A DNA stretch of 64,000 nucleotides from the NCBI RefSeq assembly GCF_026626745.1, contig NZ_JAPNJW010000001.1:2588001-2652000 (forward strand), written 5' to 3'. The translations under genes were made by a program, and so were the position numbers. Positions 1 through 8,953 of the stretch are shown one piece after another. Position 1 is the stretch's first letter; each line of letters begins with the position of its first letter. Source of the DNA: Nannocystis sp. RBIL2. GTDB lineage: Bacteria; Myxococcota_A; Polyangia; Nannocystales; Nannocystaceae. A model generated the notes under the pieces. The model saw only the letters and a program-made list of their open reading frames with translations. It was not told the DNA's origin and did not search any database.

Positions 1-848
1 CGCTCCTCACCCTCTCCACCCTCCTGCTGCCGGCCTGCGTCCCCTCGGTCATCGTCGGCGACCAGCCCCAGGACAGCGCCACCGCTCCGGGGACCAGCGA
101 GAGCCCGCCGGACACAGCCACGCCGACCACGGTCACGCCGACCACGGCCGCGCCCGGCACGACCACCAGCGAGACCGACCCGACGAGCTCCACCGACATG
201 CCCGTCAGCGCGACCGCCGACACGACGAGCACGGCCACCAGCGCGACGAGCGACACGGCCGGCACGACCGGCACGACCGGCACGACCACGACGGAGGGCG
301 TCTCGGGCACCGATGTCAGCACCACCCTCGACCCGAGCGACGGCACCACCACAGGCCCCAAGCAGGACCTCCCGCCGACCGACGCGCTGGTCGGCTGCAC
401 CCTCGACGCTCCGGCCGGCACCCTGGTCCAGGGGCCCACGGAGTTCGGCCAGTTCACGTCCCAGCGCGCCTACTTCGGCTGGATCGGGACCGGCGACCCG
501 TTCAGCCCGCGCCTCGTCCTGCTCTCGCCGGGCGCGGACGCTGCGGCCGAGCTCGCCAACGTGACCGGCAGCTCCGGGCCGGTGATGGACAACTGGGTCT
601 GGACGGACAAGTCGCTCGCAGAGGGCGGGTGGCCCGGCACCTGGGAGTCGTTCGCCTGGATCTACGACAAGGGCATGCAGGTCGGCCTCGCCGATCCGGA
701 CGTCACGGTCACCGCGCTCGCGGGCAACTGGGACGCGTTCGACCCCGCCGATCCGCCGCGCCTGGTCGGGACGATCGCGGGCGCAATCTCGGGCTCGTTC
801 AACGCGGTGTACTGCGACAAGCTCATCGCAATCATCATCCCCGAGTGA
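1..848 (+). CDS. Secreted lipoprotein with Thr/Ser-rich linker (5' end outside window)
   Basis: The reading frame is open from base 3, so the gene begins before the window. The first residues visible are a hydrophobic run ending in LLLPAC, a good lipobox, so the mature protein would be lipid-anchored at the new N-terminal Cys. About 100 residues of Thr/Ser/Asp/Pro linker follow (TTGTTGTTTT-like), then a folded C-terminal domain of about 150 residues with several Trp and one late Cys. I do not recognise the folded domain; its role is unknown. This lipobox plus low-complexity tether plan recurs in the lipoproteins near 32.3, 42.3 and 46.1 kb. The exact start is not visible. Confidence 0.75.
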   Translation, partial: LLTLSTLLLPACVPSVIVGDQPQDSATAPGTSESPPDTATPTTVTPTTAAPGTTTSETDPTSSTDMPVSATADTTSTATSATSDTAGTTGTTGTTTTEGVSGTDVSTTLDPSDGTTTGPKQDLPPTDALVGCTLDAPAGTLVQGPTEFGQFTSQRAYFGWIGTGDPFSPRLVLLSPGADAAAELANVTGSSGPVMDNWVWTDKSLAEGGWPGTWESFAWIYDKGMQVGLADPDVTVTALAGNWDAFDPADPPRLVGTIAGAISGSFNAVYCDKLIAIIIPE

Positions 849-1032
849 GGCGACCGGAGCTCGCGCACGAGGCCGCGACGATGCGGCGATCGAGCCACCT
901 CGCCGACCACGCGCGCCGCGGTCGTCGCCCCGGCGCGCTCCTCGGCTCTCGCCGCGCCTGCGCAATCACGAGCAGCGCGCCCATCGCCGCCTGCGGGCGT
1001 GACCCGACGCATCGGCGAGGTGGCCTCGAATT

Positions 1033-1047
1033 GCCCGCAGTGCGGGC
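1033..1047. promoter_or_regulatory. 15-bp palindrome upstream of first CxxH peptide
   Basis: GCCCGCA-G-TGCGGGC is a perfect inverted repeat with one central base, 35 bases before the start of the first Cys-x-x-His peptide. It could be an operator or a 5'-leader hairpin. The sequence shows only the symmetry; function is inference. Confidence 0.35.
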
Positions 1048-1082
1048 GTGGCCCACCTTCGCTCGGAGCGAGGAGACGTCGC

Positions 1083-1331
1083 ATGGATCCGGCCGAGCGA
1101 TTGCGAGAGTACAAGCGGAACGCCAAGGCGATGGGTCCGAAAGAGCGCATCGCCGCGCTGCAGAGCGAGGAATTCGCGCGCCTCATCGAAGCGGCGACTT
1201 GCTCGGCCAGGTTCGCCGTCCTCTGCGAGGGGCACTGCTGCAATCACTGCGGCAACCACTGCGGCAATCACTGCGGCTCGCACCCCGACCGCTCGCGCAC
1301 CCGAGGCGCGACCGGCGACGCCGGGAAATGA
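1083..1331 (+). CDS. Small Cys-x-x-His array protein, copy 1 (82 aa)
   Basis: The start is ATG at 1083, preceded by AGGAG at 1071-1075; the frame is open further upstream but the paralogues all begin here (M/V-D/H-P). Residues 1-40 form a charged, probably helical segment with the motif SEEFARLIEAA at 28-38. Residues 48-67 are five consecutive Cys-x-x-His tetrads (C48, 52, 56, 60, 64; H51, 55, 59, 63, 67), followed by a short basic tail. It aligns without gaps to the copies at 1433 and 1649 (minus). A conserved leader followed by a repetitive Cys/His core resembles a modified-peptide precursor or a metal-binding peptide. No modifying enzyme is recognised next to it, and I know of no named family. 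Function is unknown. Confidence 0.8.
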   Translation: MDPAERLREYKRNAKAMGPKERIAALQSEEFARLIEAATCSARFAVLCEGHCCNHCGNHCGNHCGSHPDRSRTRGATGDAGK

Positions 1332-1348
1332 CGCCCGCGGCGTCGCCG
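1313..1348 (+). repeat. 10-bp inverted repeat over the stop of copy 1
   Basis: CGGCGACGCC (1313-1322) and GGCGTCGCCG (1339-1348) are perfectly complementary with a 16-base loop containing the stop codon of the first peptide gene. It could be a transcript-end or stability hairpin. There is no T-tract, so it is not a canonical intrinsic terminator. Confidence 0.45.
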
Positions 1349-1432
1349 ACGTCCGTTCGCGGCCGCGCGAGCGCACTCCGAGGCCGCACAGCGCGCGACT
1401 GCACATCACCTTGCTGCGAGGAGGTATTGTCC

Positions 1433-1642
1433 GTGGACCCGAGACAACGACTGCAACGATTCAAGCGCAGCGCCAAGGCGCTTCCGTGCGAGCAGCGGCG
1501 CGCGGCGCTGGCGAGCGAGGAATTCGCGCGCCTCGTCGATCGGGCGACCTTCAGCCCGCGGGCAGCCGCCGCCTGCGAGGTGCACTGCGACGCCCACTGC
1601 GTGACCCACTGCGAGGCCCACTGTCTCGCGCACCCGGACTGA
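1433..1642 (+). CDS. Small Cys-x-x-His array protein, copy 2 (69 aa)
   Basis: The start is GTG at 1433, eight bases after a GAGGAGG ribosome-binding site (1418-1424). This matches the start context of the paralogues. The first 40 residues follow copy 1 without gaps (DP..RL..FKR.AKAL, then ASEEFARLVDRAT). Residues 48-67 again hold five Cys-x-x-His tetrads at exactly the same positions, and the protein ends two residues later. Copies 1 and 2 lie 101 bases apart in the same orientation and could be co-transcribed. Conservation of the leader, the register and the array length supports real coding and selection. Function is unknown: metal binding or a peptide precursor are the obvious possibilities. 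Confidence 0.8.
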   Translation: MDPRQRLQRFKRSAKALPCEQRRAALASEEFARLVDRATFSPRAAAACEVHCDAHCVTHCEAHCLAHPD

Positions 1643-1648
1643 CCGATT

Positions 1649-1873
1649 TCACCGACCGCGCAGCTCTGCCGCCCAGGGGGGCGTGTGACCGTAGCAATGG
1701 GTCTCGCAGTGCCCCACGCAGTGAGCCTCGCAATCCGTGGCTGACGGGTCCGAACAGGCCACCTCCTCCACGAGGCGCTTGAAATCCTCGCTGGTCAGCG
1801 CCGCGCTGCGCTGCGCGGCCCCCATCGTCTTGGCCCTGGACTTGAATTCTTTCAGCCGGTCGGCAGGATGCAC
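1649..1873 (-). CDS. Small Cys-x-x-His array protein, copy 3 (74 aa)
   Basis: It is on the opposite strand, convergent with copy 2 with only six bases between the stops. The start is GTG at 1873 with AGGAGGGA a few bases upstream; homology to copies 1 and 2 begins exactly there (HPADRLKEFKSRAKTMG). The leader is conserved through SEDFKRLVEEV, and residues 48-63 hold four Cys-x-x-His tetrads in the same register. The fifth tetrad is replaced by TPPW and an 11-residue tail. The inverted orientation means the family spread by more than simple tandem duplication, or that the segment was inverted. Function is unknown. Confidence 0.78.
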   Translation of the reverse strand: MHPADRLKEFKSRAKTMGAAQRSAALTSEDFKRLVEEVACSDPSATDCEAHCVGHCETHCYGHTPPWAAELRGR

Positions 1874-2014
1874 GTCTCTTCCCTCCTGCAATGAAAGGTG
1901 GGATACGCTTCGGCGCCGGCAACGCTCGAGAGATTGACACGTGCCGCGTGGCACAGGCCATGACGATCGCCCTTGGAAGATCCTCGCGCGGGTCGCCGCA
2001 GCGACAGCGCGCGC

Positions 2015-2182
2015 TCAGCCGTGGCGGATGCAGTGGCCGCCGCAGTGACCGCGGCACTGCCACCCGCACTCGGCCTCCCCGCGCGCCTGCCAGGCTGCCT
2101 CGTCCACGAGACGCCTGAACCCCTCGCTCCTGCCCGGGAGGTCGAGCCGCGCGCGAGCGCCTGAAAGTGCAACGAGGCACAC
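2015..2182 (-). pseudogene. Decayed fourth Cys-x-x-His array copy
   Basis: Translation of the minus strand gives an ungapped match to residues 28-63 of the family: SEGFRRLVDEAAWQARGEAEC, then tetrads ending C-RGH-C-GGH-C-IRH-G and a stop. Cys48, 52, 56 and 60 are kept; His51 has become Gln. N-terminal similarity is weak and the codon at the expected start is CAG. A GTG at 2182 would give 55 residues from position 10 of the family, but it lacks the leader's first turn. An ATG just upstream lies in another frame. I take it as a decayed copy, though a shortened working protein from the GTG cannot be excluded. Confidence 0.6.
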
Positions 2183-2222
2183 CTCTCGGAGCGCCTCGTC
2201 GCTGCCCTGCCATCACTTTTAT

Positions 2223-2954
2223 CTAAAGCGAACCCGACGCGGCGTCCGGGCGCTGCACGACGTGGCCATGGCAATGGCTGATGCAGTGGCTCACGCACTG
2301 CGTCCCCGCGGTCATGCGGCGGTCTCGTCCCGAGCTGAAGACCCACAGAGTCTTGGTCGTGTCCATCGTCTCGAGCGCGTCCCGCGGGGTTCTTCGCAGC
2401 GTCAGCACGCGACCCACCTCGTCCGTCGTCTCGAGCAACGTGCTCTCGCTGTCGAGCTCGAACGGCCGGCGAGAGGCCAGGCTGACGATCCCGAACAGGT
2501 CGGCCAGCTCGAGCTCTTCCAGGCGGTCGGCGAGCGCGTCGAGGAACTCGACCGCAGCCCGGATCGTCTCGATCTCCGCGCGCGCGTCGATGTGATGCTC
2601 GGGCAGCGGCTGCACGAATTCCAGCGGGTACCAGCCCTTGCCGCTCGCTCCCCGGTCGAACTTCCACAGGTACGGCAGGTGGCCCCGGCACTCGCGGGCG
2701 CGCTTCGGTCGCATGAACGCCGCGTCGCCCTCGAACTCGCGCAGGACCAATTCGTCGTCGGCCAGCTCGAAGTGCTTGTGGATCAGATTGATCCCGACGC
2801 TGCCCTCCAGGCCGTACTCGGTGATGACATTTCCCAGCCGCGTGACGTCCTGCACCCGGCGCTCCAGCTGGTCCCGCGCGCTGGAGAAGTCGTTCAGACG
2901 GCGGAATACGTCGGGGTCGTACTCCAACAAGTTCATTTCGCCGAGATGCAGCAT
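2223..2954 (-). CDS. Conserved hypothetical protein with C-terminal Cys-x-x-His array (243 aa)
   Basis: The start is ATG at 2954 with GGAGCG upstream. The first ~215 residues are a soluble, acidic protein with a central segment NLIHKHFELADDE and a following ECRGHLPYLWKF motif. I do not recognise a named family. The last 25 residues carry C-VSH-C-ISH-C-HGH, three Cys-x-x-His tetrads like those ending the small proteins next door. Sharing this tail with four neighbouring copies suggests all act in one process, for example by binding the same metal or being modified by the same enzyme. It is transcribed in the same direction as copies 3 and 4. The link is inferred from motif and position only. 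Confidence 0.72.
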   Translation of the reverse strand: MLHLGEMNLLEYDPDVFRRLNDFSSARDQLERRVQDVTRLGNVITEYGLEGSVGINLIHKHFELADDELVLREFEGDAAFMRPKRARECRGHLPYLWKFDRGASGKGWYPLEFVQPLPEHHIDARAEIETIRAAVEFLDALADRLEELELADLFGIVSLASRRPFELDSESTLLETTDEVGRVLTLRRTPRDALETMDTTKTLWVFSSGRDRRMTAGTQCVSHCISHCHGHVVQRPDAASGSL

Positions 2955-3388
2955 AACTCGCTCCGAATGCTCCTCGTCCGAGGCTTGACGAAGATCGCGC
3001 CGGCGCAACCAACGGGAGCAAGGGGAACCCCTACGCCGCGCAACCGGGCGCGCCCGCCCCAGCTGCGCAGTCACCGCGCCAGCCGCGAAATCCCTGCAGA
3101 CGCTGCGGGCGCTCGACTCCGGCCGCGTCCGTCCAGGGCGACGAGCGTCCGGACGCAGCGCCGTCGCTCGCTGGCGAGCGACGGCGACGGCCCCCGCCGA
3201 ATTCGCGCGGCTCACGGCCTGGGGCCGGCGATACGCGTGCTCGGCTCGTTTTGACATGTCCCGAGAGACATATGCATCAAAACGCCGACACGGGCCGAAA
3301 TGACGCGACCATCGAAATAGATGCACCGCATCCTCGAGTCGCCCGTCACGGACGGGCCATGCATTCTTAGCACCGCGCCAGCCCGGCC
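2955..3388. other. 434-bp gap with one dispersed palindrome
   Basis: The gap lies between the start of the 243-aa protein and the stop of the LysR gene, both on the minus strand. The frame stays open here, but composition and lack of motifs give no case for coding. Its one clear structure is the palindrome at 3256-3271. The minus-strand promoter for the downstream genes is probably in here. Confidence 0.5.
3256..3271. repeat. Dispersed palindrome ATGTCYC-N2-GRGACAT
   Basis: ATGTCCC-GA-GAGACAT: 7-bp arms with one mismatch, directly after TTG so that TTGACA overlaps the left arm. Outer arms GTTTTGA and TCAAAAC flank it. It shares its consensus with sites at 13388, 33246, 43763 and 63193. Confidence 0.5.
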
Positions 3389-4288
3389 TCAGCCGGTGCC
3401 GACGCGCTGGTGGAACAGCTCTTCGAGGGCGGCCACGACTGCGCGGATCCGCCGCACCTGGCGCAGCTCGCGGTGATACACCAGCCACACGGTCACCGAC
3501 GGCGGCGGCTCGTCGACCTCGATCCGGACCACGCGGTCGAGCTCTCGGCCGACCACCTCGGCCAGCATCGTGATCCCCTGGCCGCGCTCGGTCGCCTCGA
3601 CGATGGCGAGCATCGAGTTCGAGCGGAACGGGAAGTGCTTCGCGCCGCGGGCGACCAGCCAGTCCTCGCCGACCTTCTGGCGCGCCGCCGGCCCGCTGTG
3701 GCCGACGAAGTCGTGGCGCTCGAAGTCACCGGGGCGCAGGCGGGCGCTCCGCAGCCGGCGCTCGACGTACGACTGCGACGCGTAGAGCCCGAGGCGCAGC
3801 ACCCCGAGGCGGCGCTCGATGAGCACCTGCGACTCGGTCCGAGTCGTGCGCAGCCCGATGTCGGCCTCTCGCCGCGCCAGGTCGGCCAGGCGCGACTCGG
3901 ACATCAGCTCGATGCAGGTCTCGGGGTGCTTGCGCCGGAAATCCGCCAGGCCCTGGGTCACCGCGCGCACGAAGCCGTCGCCGACCGACAGCCGCACCGT
4001 CCCGGCCAGGCGCGAGGCCTGCCCGCCCGAGTCGCGGCGCACCGCCTCGAGCCCGTGCTCGAGCTCCTCGGCCAGCGCCACCAGCCGCAGCGCGTCCGGC
4101 TCGATCGACGTGCCCGCGCTGCTGCGGTGCACCAGGGTGCTCCCGAGCGCAGACTCGAGCGCCTCGATCCGGCGCGCCACTGTCGAGGTCGACGTGCCGA
4201 GCTCGCGCCCGGCGGAGAGGAAGCTGCCGTGGCGGTGCACCGCGAGCAGTACGCGCAGGTCGTCCCAGGTCGGCGGGTTGGTTTCCAT
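3389..4288 (-). CDS. LysR-type transcriptional regulator
   Basis: 299 residues, the normal LysR size, starting at the ATG at 4288 (METNPPTWDDLRVL). The N-terminal winged helix is clear: LLAVHRHGSFLSAGRELGTSTSTVARRIEALE at about 12-43. A substrate-binding domain of the LysR type begins near residue 90 (GTVRLSVGDGFVR). It is divergent from the cytochrome/copper-monooxygenase lipoprotein at 4366, with 77 bases between starts. LysR proteins often control the divergent gene as well as themselves, so that gene is the likely target. The CxxH gene cluster downstream on the same strand is a second possibility. The effector is unknown. Confidence 0.9.
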   Translation of the reverse strand: METNPPTWDDLRVLLAVHRHGSFLSAGRELGTSTSTVARRIEALESALGSTLVHRSSAGTSIEPDALRLVALAEELEHGLEAVRRDSGGQASRLAGTVRLSVGDGFVRAVTQGLADFRRKHPETCIELMSESRLADLARREADIGLRTTRTESQVLIERRLGVLRLGLYASQSYVERRLRSARLRPGDFERHDFVGHSGPAARQKVGEDWLVARGAKHFPFRSNSMLAIVEATERGQGITMLAEVVGRELDRVVRIEVDEPPPSVTVWLVYHRELRQVRRIRAVVAALEELFHQRVGTG

Positions 4289-4365
4289 GAGCGCAAAACG
4301 GTTTAGCAGAAATGCCCATCGCTGCGAAGCAACCCGGCGGCCATGCTCCGGGTCGGAGTACGCAA

Positions 4366-5736
4366 ATGAATCCACGCGTGAGAGGTCGGGGCGCCGGCGC
4401 AGCCCTGTGGGGCATGCCATTGTTCGTTCTCGTGGTCGCCTGCAGCGGCGGCGACGGCGACGATTCGACGACCGGCACCGCCGGCGAGGACGCGAGCGTC
4501 ACCTACTGGCAGGACGTCGCGCCGATCTTTTATTCCCGCTGCGTCACCTGTCATCAGGCCGGCGGGATCGGGCCGTTCGCGCTCGACGATTATGCCGAAG
4601 CCAAGCAGTGGGCCGGCGCGTCGGCGGCGGCCGTCGAGGCGCGGACGATGCCGCCGTGGCTGGTCACCGACGACGGCTCGTGCGGCACCTTCGAGGGCTC
4701 GCGCGCGCTCGCGCCGGCGGAGATCGAGGCGATCCGCGCGTGGTCCGACGCGGGCGCGCCCGAGGGCGAGCCGCGCACCGACCTGGCAGTGCCGGAGGTC
4801 GAGGTGCTCACCGACGCGGTCACCTACGAGACCCCGAGCTTCGTCCCGGAGGCCGAGGGCACCGACCTGGCGGCCTTCGACGAGTACCGCTGCTTCCGCG
4901 TCGACACCGGCCTGACCGCCGACCGCTTCCTCACCGGCTACAGCGTCGAGCCCGGCGTGCCGGAGATGATCCACCACGTCCTCGTCATCACCGTCGATCC
5001 GGAGGCCCCCGGGGCCGGCGGCGTGAAGAACAGGGACATCATGGAGGCCCTCGACGCCGAATCGCCCGACCGCGACGGCTGGCCGTGCTTCGGCGCCGCC
5101 GGCGAAGGCGTGCAGCCGCGCGGGATCCCCGTGTCGTGGGCCCCCGGTCAGGGCATCAGCGAATTGCCCGAGGGCACCGGTTACCGGATCGCCAAGGACG
5201 ACTGGATGATCGTCCAGGTCCACTACAACCTCACCGAGGAGGCGCTGGCCGGCACCGAGGACAAGACGAAGTTCAACGTCCGCTGGGCCGACAGCGTCGA
5301 GCGCGAGGGTCACTTCTTCCTGCCCGACGACCTCCTCAACAGCCTCGCCACCGAGGACCCGATCGAGCTCGCGCCCGGCGAGCCGTCGGTCAAGTTCAGC
5401 TTCGACTTCGAGCCCGGCAACTTCCTCAAGTACCTCGGCGCCGAGTCGGGCCAGCTGCTCGGCGTGTTGCCGCACATGCATCAATACGGGCGCAAGCAGC
5501 GGGTCGAGCTGGTCGAGGGCGACGCCGGTCCCCAGTGCGTCGCCGACGTGCAGCGGTGGGACTTCAACTGGCAGCTCTATTACTTCTACGAGCAGCCGAT
5601 CCAGCTGACTCAAGATTCGAAGCTGCGCATCACCTGCGATTACGACACCCGCGGCGCCAAGGATCCGGTGCTGCCGGGCTGGGGCACGAGCAACGAGATG
5701 TGCCTGGCCGGCGTGTTCATCGTCCCCGACCTGTGA
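4366..5736 (+). CDS. Lipoprotein with c-type haem site and copper type II monooxygenase-like domain
   Basis: I chose ATG 4366 (GGAG nine bases upstream) because it gives a short basic n-region, a hydrophobic core and the lipobox VVAC. Next comes a cytochrome-like region with one CVTCH haem-attachment motif, followed by GGIGPFAL. The C-terminal two thirds resemble ascorbate-dependent copper type II monooxygenases of the peptidylglycine hydroxylase/dopamine hydroxylase fold, judged from the likely copper ligands IHHV, VHYN, HMH and a late NEMC. The pairing of a haem domain with this fold occurs in secreted deltaproteobacterial proteins. The substrate is unknown. It is an envelope protein, 456 residues, divergent from the LysR gene. 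Confidence 0.78.
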   Translation: MNPRVRGRGAGAALWGMPLFVLVVACSGGDGDDSTTGTAGEDASVTYWQDVAPIFYSRCVTCHQAGGIGPFALDDYAEAKQWAGASAAAVEARTMPPWLVTDDGSCGTFEGSRALAPAEIEAIRAWSDAGAPEGEPRTDLAVPEVEVLTDAVTYETPSFVPEAEGTDLAAFDEYRCFRVDTGLTADRFLTGYSVEPGVPEMIHHVLVITVDPEAPGAGGVKNRDIMEALDAESPDRDGWPCFGAAGEGVQPRGIPVSWAPGQGISELPEGTGYRIAKDDWMIVQVHYNLTEEALAGTEDKTKFNVRWADSVEREGHFFLPDDLLNSLATEDPIELAPGEPSVKFSFDFEPGNFLKYLGAESGQLLGVLPHMHQYGRKQRVELVEGDAGPQCVADVQRWDFNWQLYYFYEQPIQLTQDSKLRITCDYDTRGAKDPVLPGWGTSNEMCLAGVFIVPDL

Positions 5737-5785
5737 ATCGACGGTCGCCGCATTCGCCCGACCCGCGAACCTCGCATCCGCGCCG

Positions 5786-8700
5786 CTACGCGACGTCGCC
5801 ACGCCGCGTCGCGGCCGTCTCGAGCAGCGCGCGGACTTCGTTCAGCAGCGCCGCCTGCGAGTAGCTGCCCTTGCGCAGCACCCGATGCACGCCCGCGTGC
5901 AGGAACTCGGACTCGCTCGCGGTCAGCTCGCAGGCGGTGATGACGATGACGGGGATGTCGCGCCAATCCGGCTCGGCGCGCATCGTCTGGATCACCTCGA
6001 AGCCGTCGACCTCGGGCATCATCAGGTCGAGCAGCACCACGTCGGGCACGGCGCTGCGGAGGGCGCCGATCGCCTCGCGGCCGTTGGCGGCCTCGCGCAC
6101 CGACCACTGGGCCCGCTCGGCCAGCCGGCGCAGCAGCTCGCGGATGTCGGGCTCGTCGTCGACCACCAGCACCGACGCCGGCAGGCTCGGCTTGCGGTAG
6201 CGGGCCAGAGTGGCCAGCAGGCGGTCGCGGTCGATCGGCTTGAGCAAGTAGTCCGAGGCGCCGAGCGAGAAGCCGACGTCGCGGTCGCTGACGATCGTCA
6301 TCACCACCACCGGCACCTCGGCGAGCTCCGGGTCGCGCTTGAGCGCGGTGAGCACCGCCCAGCCGTCCATGCCCGGCATGATCACGTCGAGCGTGATCAC
6401 GTCGGGTGAGACCTCGCGGGCCAGCCGCAGCGCCTCGGCGCCGCTGCGCGCCCCGATCACGCGGTAGCCCTCGCGCGCGAGGAAGCGGGCCATCAGCTCC
6501 TGGACCACCGCCTCGTCGTCGACCACAAGCACCGTCGACGCGCCCTCGGGCGGCGGGCCGACCTCGGCCAGCTCGCTCCATTCGTCGGGCCGCTCGAACA
6601 CCGCGGGCACGAACCGGCGGGCCGGCAGCGTCACCGTGAAGCTCGAGCCCTGCCCCAGCACGCTCTCGACCGTGATGTCGCCGCCGAGCATGCGACAGAA
6701 GCGGCGCGTGATCGCCAGGCCGAGGCCGGTGCCGCCGAAGCGCCGCGTGGTCGAGTCGTCGGCCTGGGTGAAGGGTTCGAACAGCGCGCCGATCTTGTCG
6801 GGGGGGATGCCGATGCCGGTGTCGCGGACGACGACGCGGAGCTCGTCGAGCCCCGCGTCGACGTCGACCGTGCGCACCGCCTGCAGGTCGATCCGGCCGC
6901 GGCTGGTGAACTTGGCCGCGTTGCTGAGGAGGTTGTAGAGGATCTGCCGCAGCCAGGTGCGGTCGGTCTGCAGCACGCCGACGCCGGGGTCGACGTCGAG
7001 GACGAACGCGCTGCCGTTCTTGTGGGCCAGCGGTGCCAGCGCGACGGTCACCTCGGCGGCCAGCTCGGCGAACACCACCGGCTCGATGTGCGCGTCCATC
7101 TTGCCGGCCTCGATCTTCGACAGGTCGAGGATGTCGCTGATGACGGACAGCAGGTGCGTCGCGGCCCCGTGGATCTTCGCCAGGTCGCGCACCACCTCGC
7201 GCTCGCCCGCCGCCGACGCGTCGTCTTGCAGCAGCTCGGTGTAGCCGATGATCGCGTTGAGCGGCGTCCGCAGCTCGTGGCTCATGTTGGCCAGGAACGT
7301 GCTCTTGGCCCGGCTGGCCTCGAGCGCGCGGTCGCGGGCGGACGACAGCTCCTCGTTGAGCCGCTGCAGCTCCAGCTCGCGCTGCTTGCGGGTCGAGATC
7401 TCGACGTGCAGCTCGGCGGTGCGGGCGTGCAGGCCCTCGATGAGCTCGCCGAGCTGGGCCACCATCGCGTTGAAGGCCCGCGTCAGCTCGCCGATCTCGT
7501 CGTGGGAGCCCTCGTCGGCGCGCGCGGTCAGGTCGCCGCCGCGCATCCGCGTCACCGCGGCGGTGAGCCCGAGGATCGGCCGCGACAGCACGCTGCCGAC
7601 CCCGAACGCCACGCCGGTGACCAGCGCGGCGATCAACATGGCGATCAGCGTCGCGTCGCGGTCGCGCGCGGCGATCGGCGCCAGCAGGGTCGCAGTCTCG
7701 ATCGTCGCGGCGACCTGGAGGCCGCCCGGCCCCGGCGGTCGCAGCTGGATCTGCAGGTCGTCGGGCTGCTCGCGCGCGCTGGCCACCGAGCGGGTCGCCG
7801 CGTCGGCCCCGGCCCGCAGCAGCGGCTCGCCGTCGGCCCCGAACACCAGCACGCCGACATCCTCGCCGACCACCGCCGCGACCTCGCCGAGGGCCTCGCC
7901 CAGGGCCCCGGTGGCGTAGCGGACCCGCAGCGTCGCCGCCCGCGTGCCGTCGCGCGCGAGCACCGGCGTCGCTACCTCGACCGCGTCGGCGCCCAGCCAC
8001 GCCTGCACGCCGTCACCGGGCTCGAAGCGGGCCGGGCCGACGTCGCCGGCAGACGCCCACACCTCGCCGTCGCCGCCCACCAGCGCCGCGCCGACAGCCG
8101 GGCTGAACTCGCGCCCCACGAGCGCGGCCACGGCCGCCTCCGCGCGACCACGGCCGTCCGCATCCGCACCCGCGGTCACGAGGTCGGCCTGGCGGGCGTC
8201 GCTGGCCGCGAGCGCGCGCGCGTCGGCGAGCGCGTCGTCGACCAGCTCGGCCGCCGCGGTCGCCACGTGCCCCAGCTGCGCCGCGGTGCGGGCCTCGAGG
8301 TCCTCGCGCATCCCCATCCCGCCGAGGCCGACGTGCAGCCCGACCCCGCCGAGCGCCACGAACAGGAACGCGACCTGCAGCTTGGTGGTCAGCGGGTACT
8401 GCTCGAAGTCGCGGACGACGAGCAGGAACAGGCCGACCATCCCGGCCGACGTCATGATGTACAGCCACGTCTGGAACAGCGGGAAGACGGCCTGGAACGG
8501 CGGCGCCATCGCGTCGGCGGCGATCAGCGCGATGCCGATCAGCGTGACCGCCAGCATCGTCCGGTTGACCTCGCGGAAGGACAGCACCCCGGGGGCCAGC
8601 GCCAGCGCCGTGATGAAGCCGGTGAGCGCCAGGCTGCCCGCGGTCCCGGCCATGAGCATCGAGCACACGATGACCGCGACGGTCATCACACGAATGGCAA

Positions 8701-8953
8701 TGCGGACGGCGCCCTCGAGATCCCCCGCCCGCGCGCGAGGAATCACCACACGCGCGTACGCGGTGACCAGGCTCAGCAGCACCGCGATGATGCCGTCGAG
8801 CTGCCACACGTGGGCGAGGAAGATCGTGATGCCCGTGTTGCCGACGGCCGCGACCAGGCAGGCGACCACGAGCACCTGGGCGCTCTGCACGATCCGTCGC
8901 TGCAGCTCCTCGGCGCGCGGCGCCGTCATGGCGCGGAGGGTATGATCATTCAT
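5786..8953 (-). CDS. Hybrid sensor histidine kinase with two receiver domains
   Basis: About 1055 residues. Several hydrophobic helices lie in residues 15-200, then an extracytoplasmic-type sensor region to about 440, a further membrane helix, HAMP ([18 protein letters not shown]), a coiled coil, and HisKA with the H-box [16 protein letters not shown]. An ATPase domain with [16 protein letters not shown] and GGTGLGL motifs follows. Two receivers follow: the first keeps VVDDE, the Asp in [11 protein letters not shown] and Lys in LLKPI; the second keeps [17 protein letters not shown] and a Lys (LRKGS). There is no HPt or DNA-binding output, so phosphotransfer must go to a separate partner. Start choice (8953 or 8929) is uncertain; neither has a clear Shine-Dalgarno. 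It is convergent with the preceding gene. Confidence 0.9.
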   Translation of the reverse strand: MNDHTLRAMTAPRAEELQRRIVQSAQVLVVACLVAAVGNTGITIFLAHVWQLDGIIAVLLSLVTAYARVVIPRARAGDLEGAVRIAIRVMTVAVIVCSMLMAGTAGSLALTGFITALALAPGVLSFREVNRTMLAVTLIGIALIAADAMAPPFQAVFPLFQTWLYIMTSAGMVGLFLLVVRDFEQYPLTTKLQVAFLFVALGGVGLHVGLGGMGMREDLEARTAAQLGHVATAAAELVDDALADARALAASDARQADLVTAGADADGRGRAEAAVAALVGREFSPAVGAALVGGDGEVWASAGDVGPARFEPGDGVQAWLGADAVEVATPVLARDGTRAATLRVRYATGALGEALGEVAAVVGEDVGVLVFGADGEPLLRAGADAATRSVASAREQPDDLQIQLRPPGPGGLQVAATIETATLLAPIAARDRDATLIAMLIAALVTGVAFGVGSVLSRPILGLTAAVTRMRGGDLTARADEGSHDEIGELTRAFNAMVAQLGELIEGLHARTAELHVEISTRKQRELELQRLNEELSSARDRALEASRAKSTFLANMSHELRTPLNAIIGYTELLQDDASAAGEREVVRDLAKIHGAATHLLSVISDILDLSKIEAGKMDAHIEPVVFAELAAEVTVALAPLAHKNGSAFVLDVDPGVGVLQTDRTWLRQILYNLLSNAAKFTSRGRIDLQAVRTVDVDAGLDELRVVVRDTGIGIPPDKIGALFEPFTQADDSTTRRFGGTGLGLAITRRFCRMLGGDITVESVLGQGSSFTVTLPARRFVPAVFERPDEWSELAEVGPPPEGASTVLVVDDEAVVQELMARFLAREGYRVIGARSGAEALRLAREVSPDVITLDVIMPGMDGWAVLTALKRDPELAEVPVVVMTIVSDRDVGFSLGASDYLLKPIDRDRLLATLARYRKPSLPASVLVVDDEPDIRELLRRLAERAQWSVREAANGREAIGALRSAVPDVVLLDLMMPEVDGFEVIQTMRAEPDWRDIPVIVITACELTASESEFLHAGVHRVLRKGSYSQAALLNEVRALLETAATRRGDVA

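Noticed and set aside
2223..3488. Reading the 243-aa CxxH-tailed protein as a 421-residue protein starting at 3488
   Set aside because: The upstream 178 codons have no motif and would run through a palindromic intergenic region. ATG 2954 has a good ribosome-binding site.
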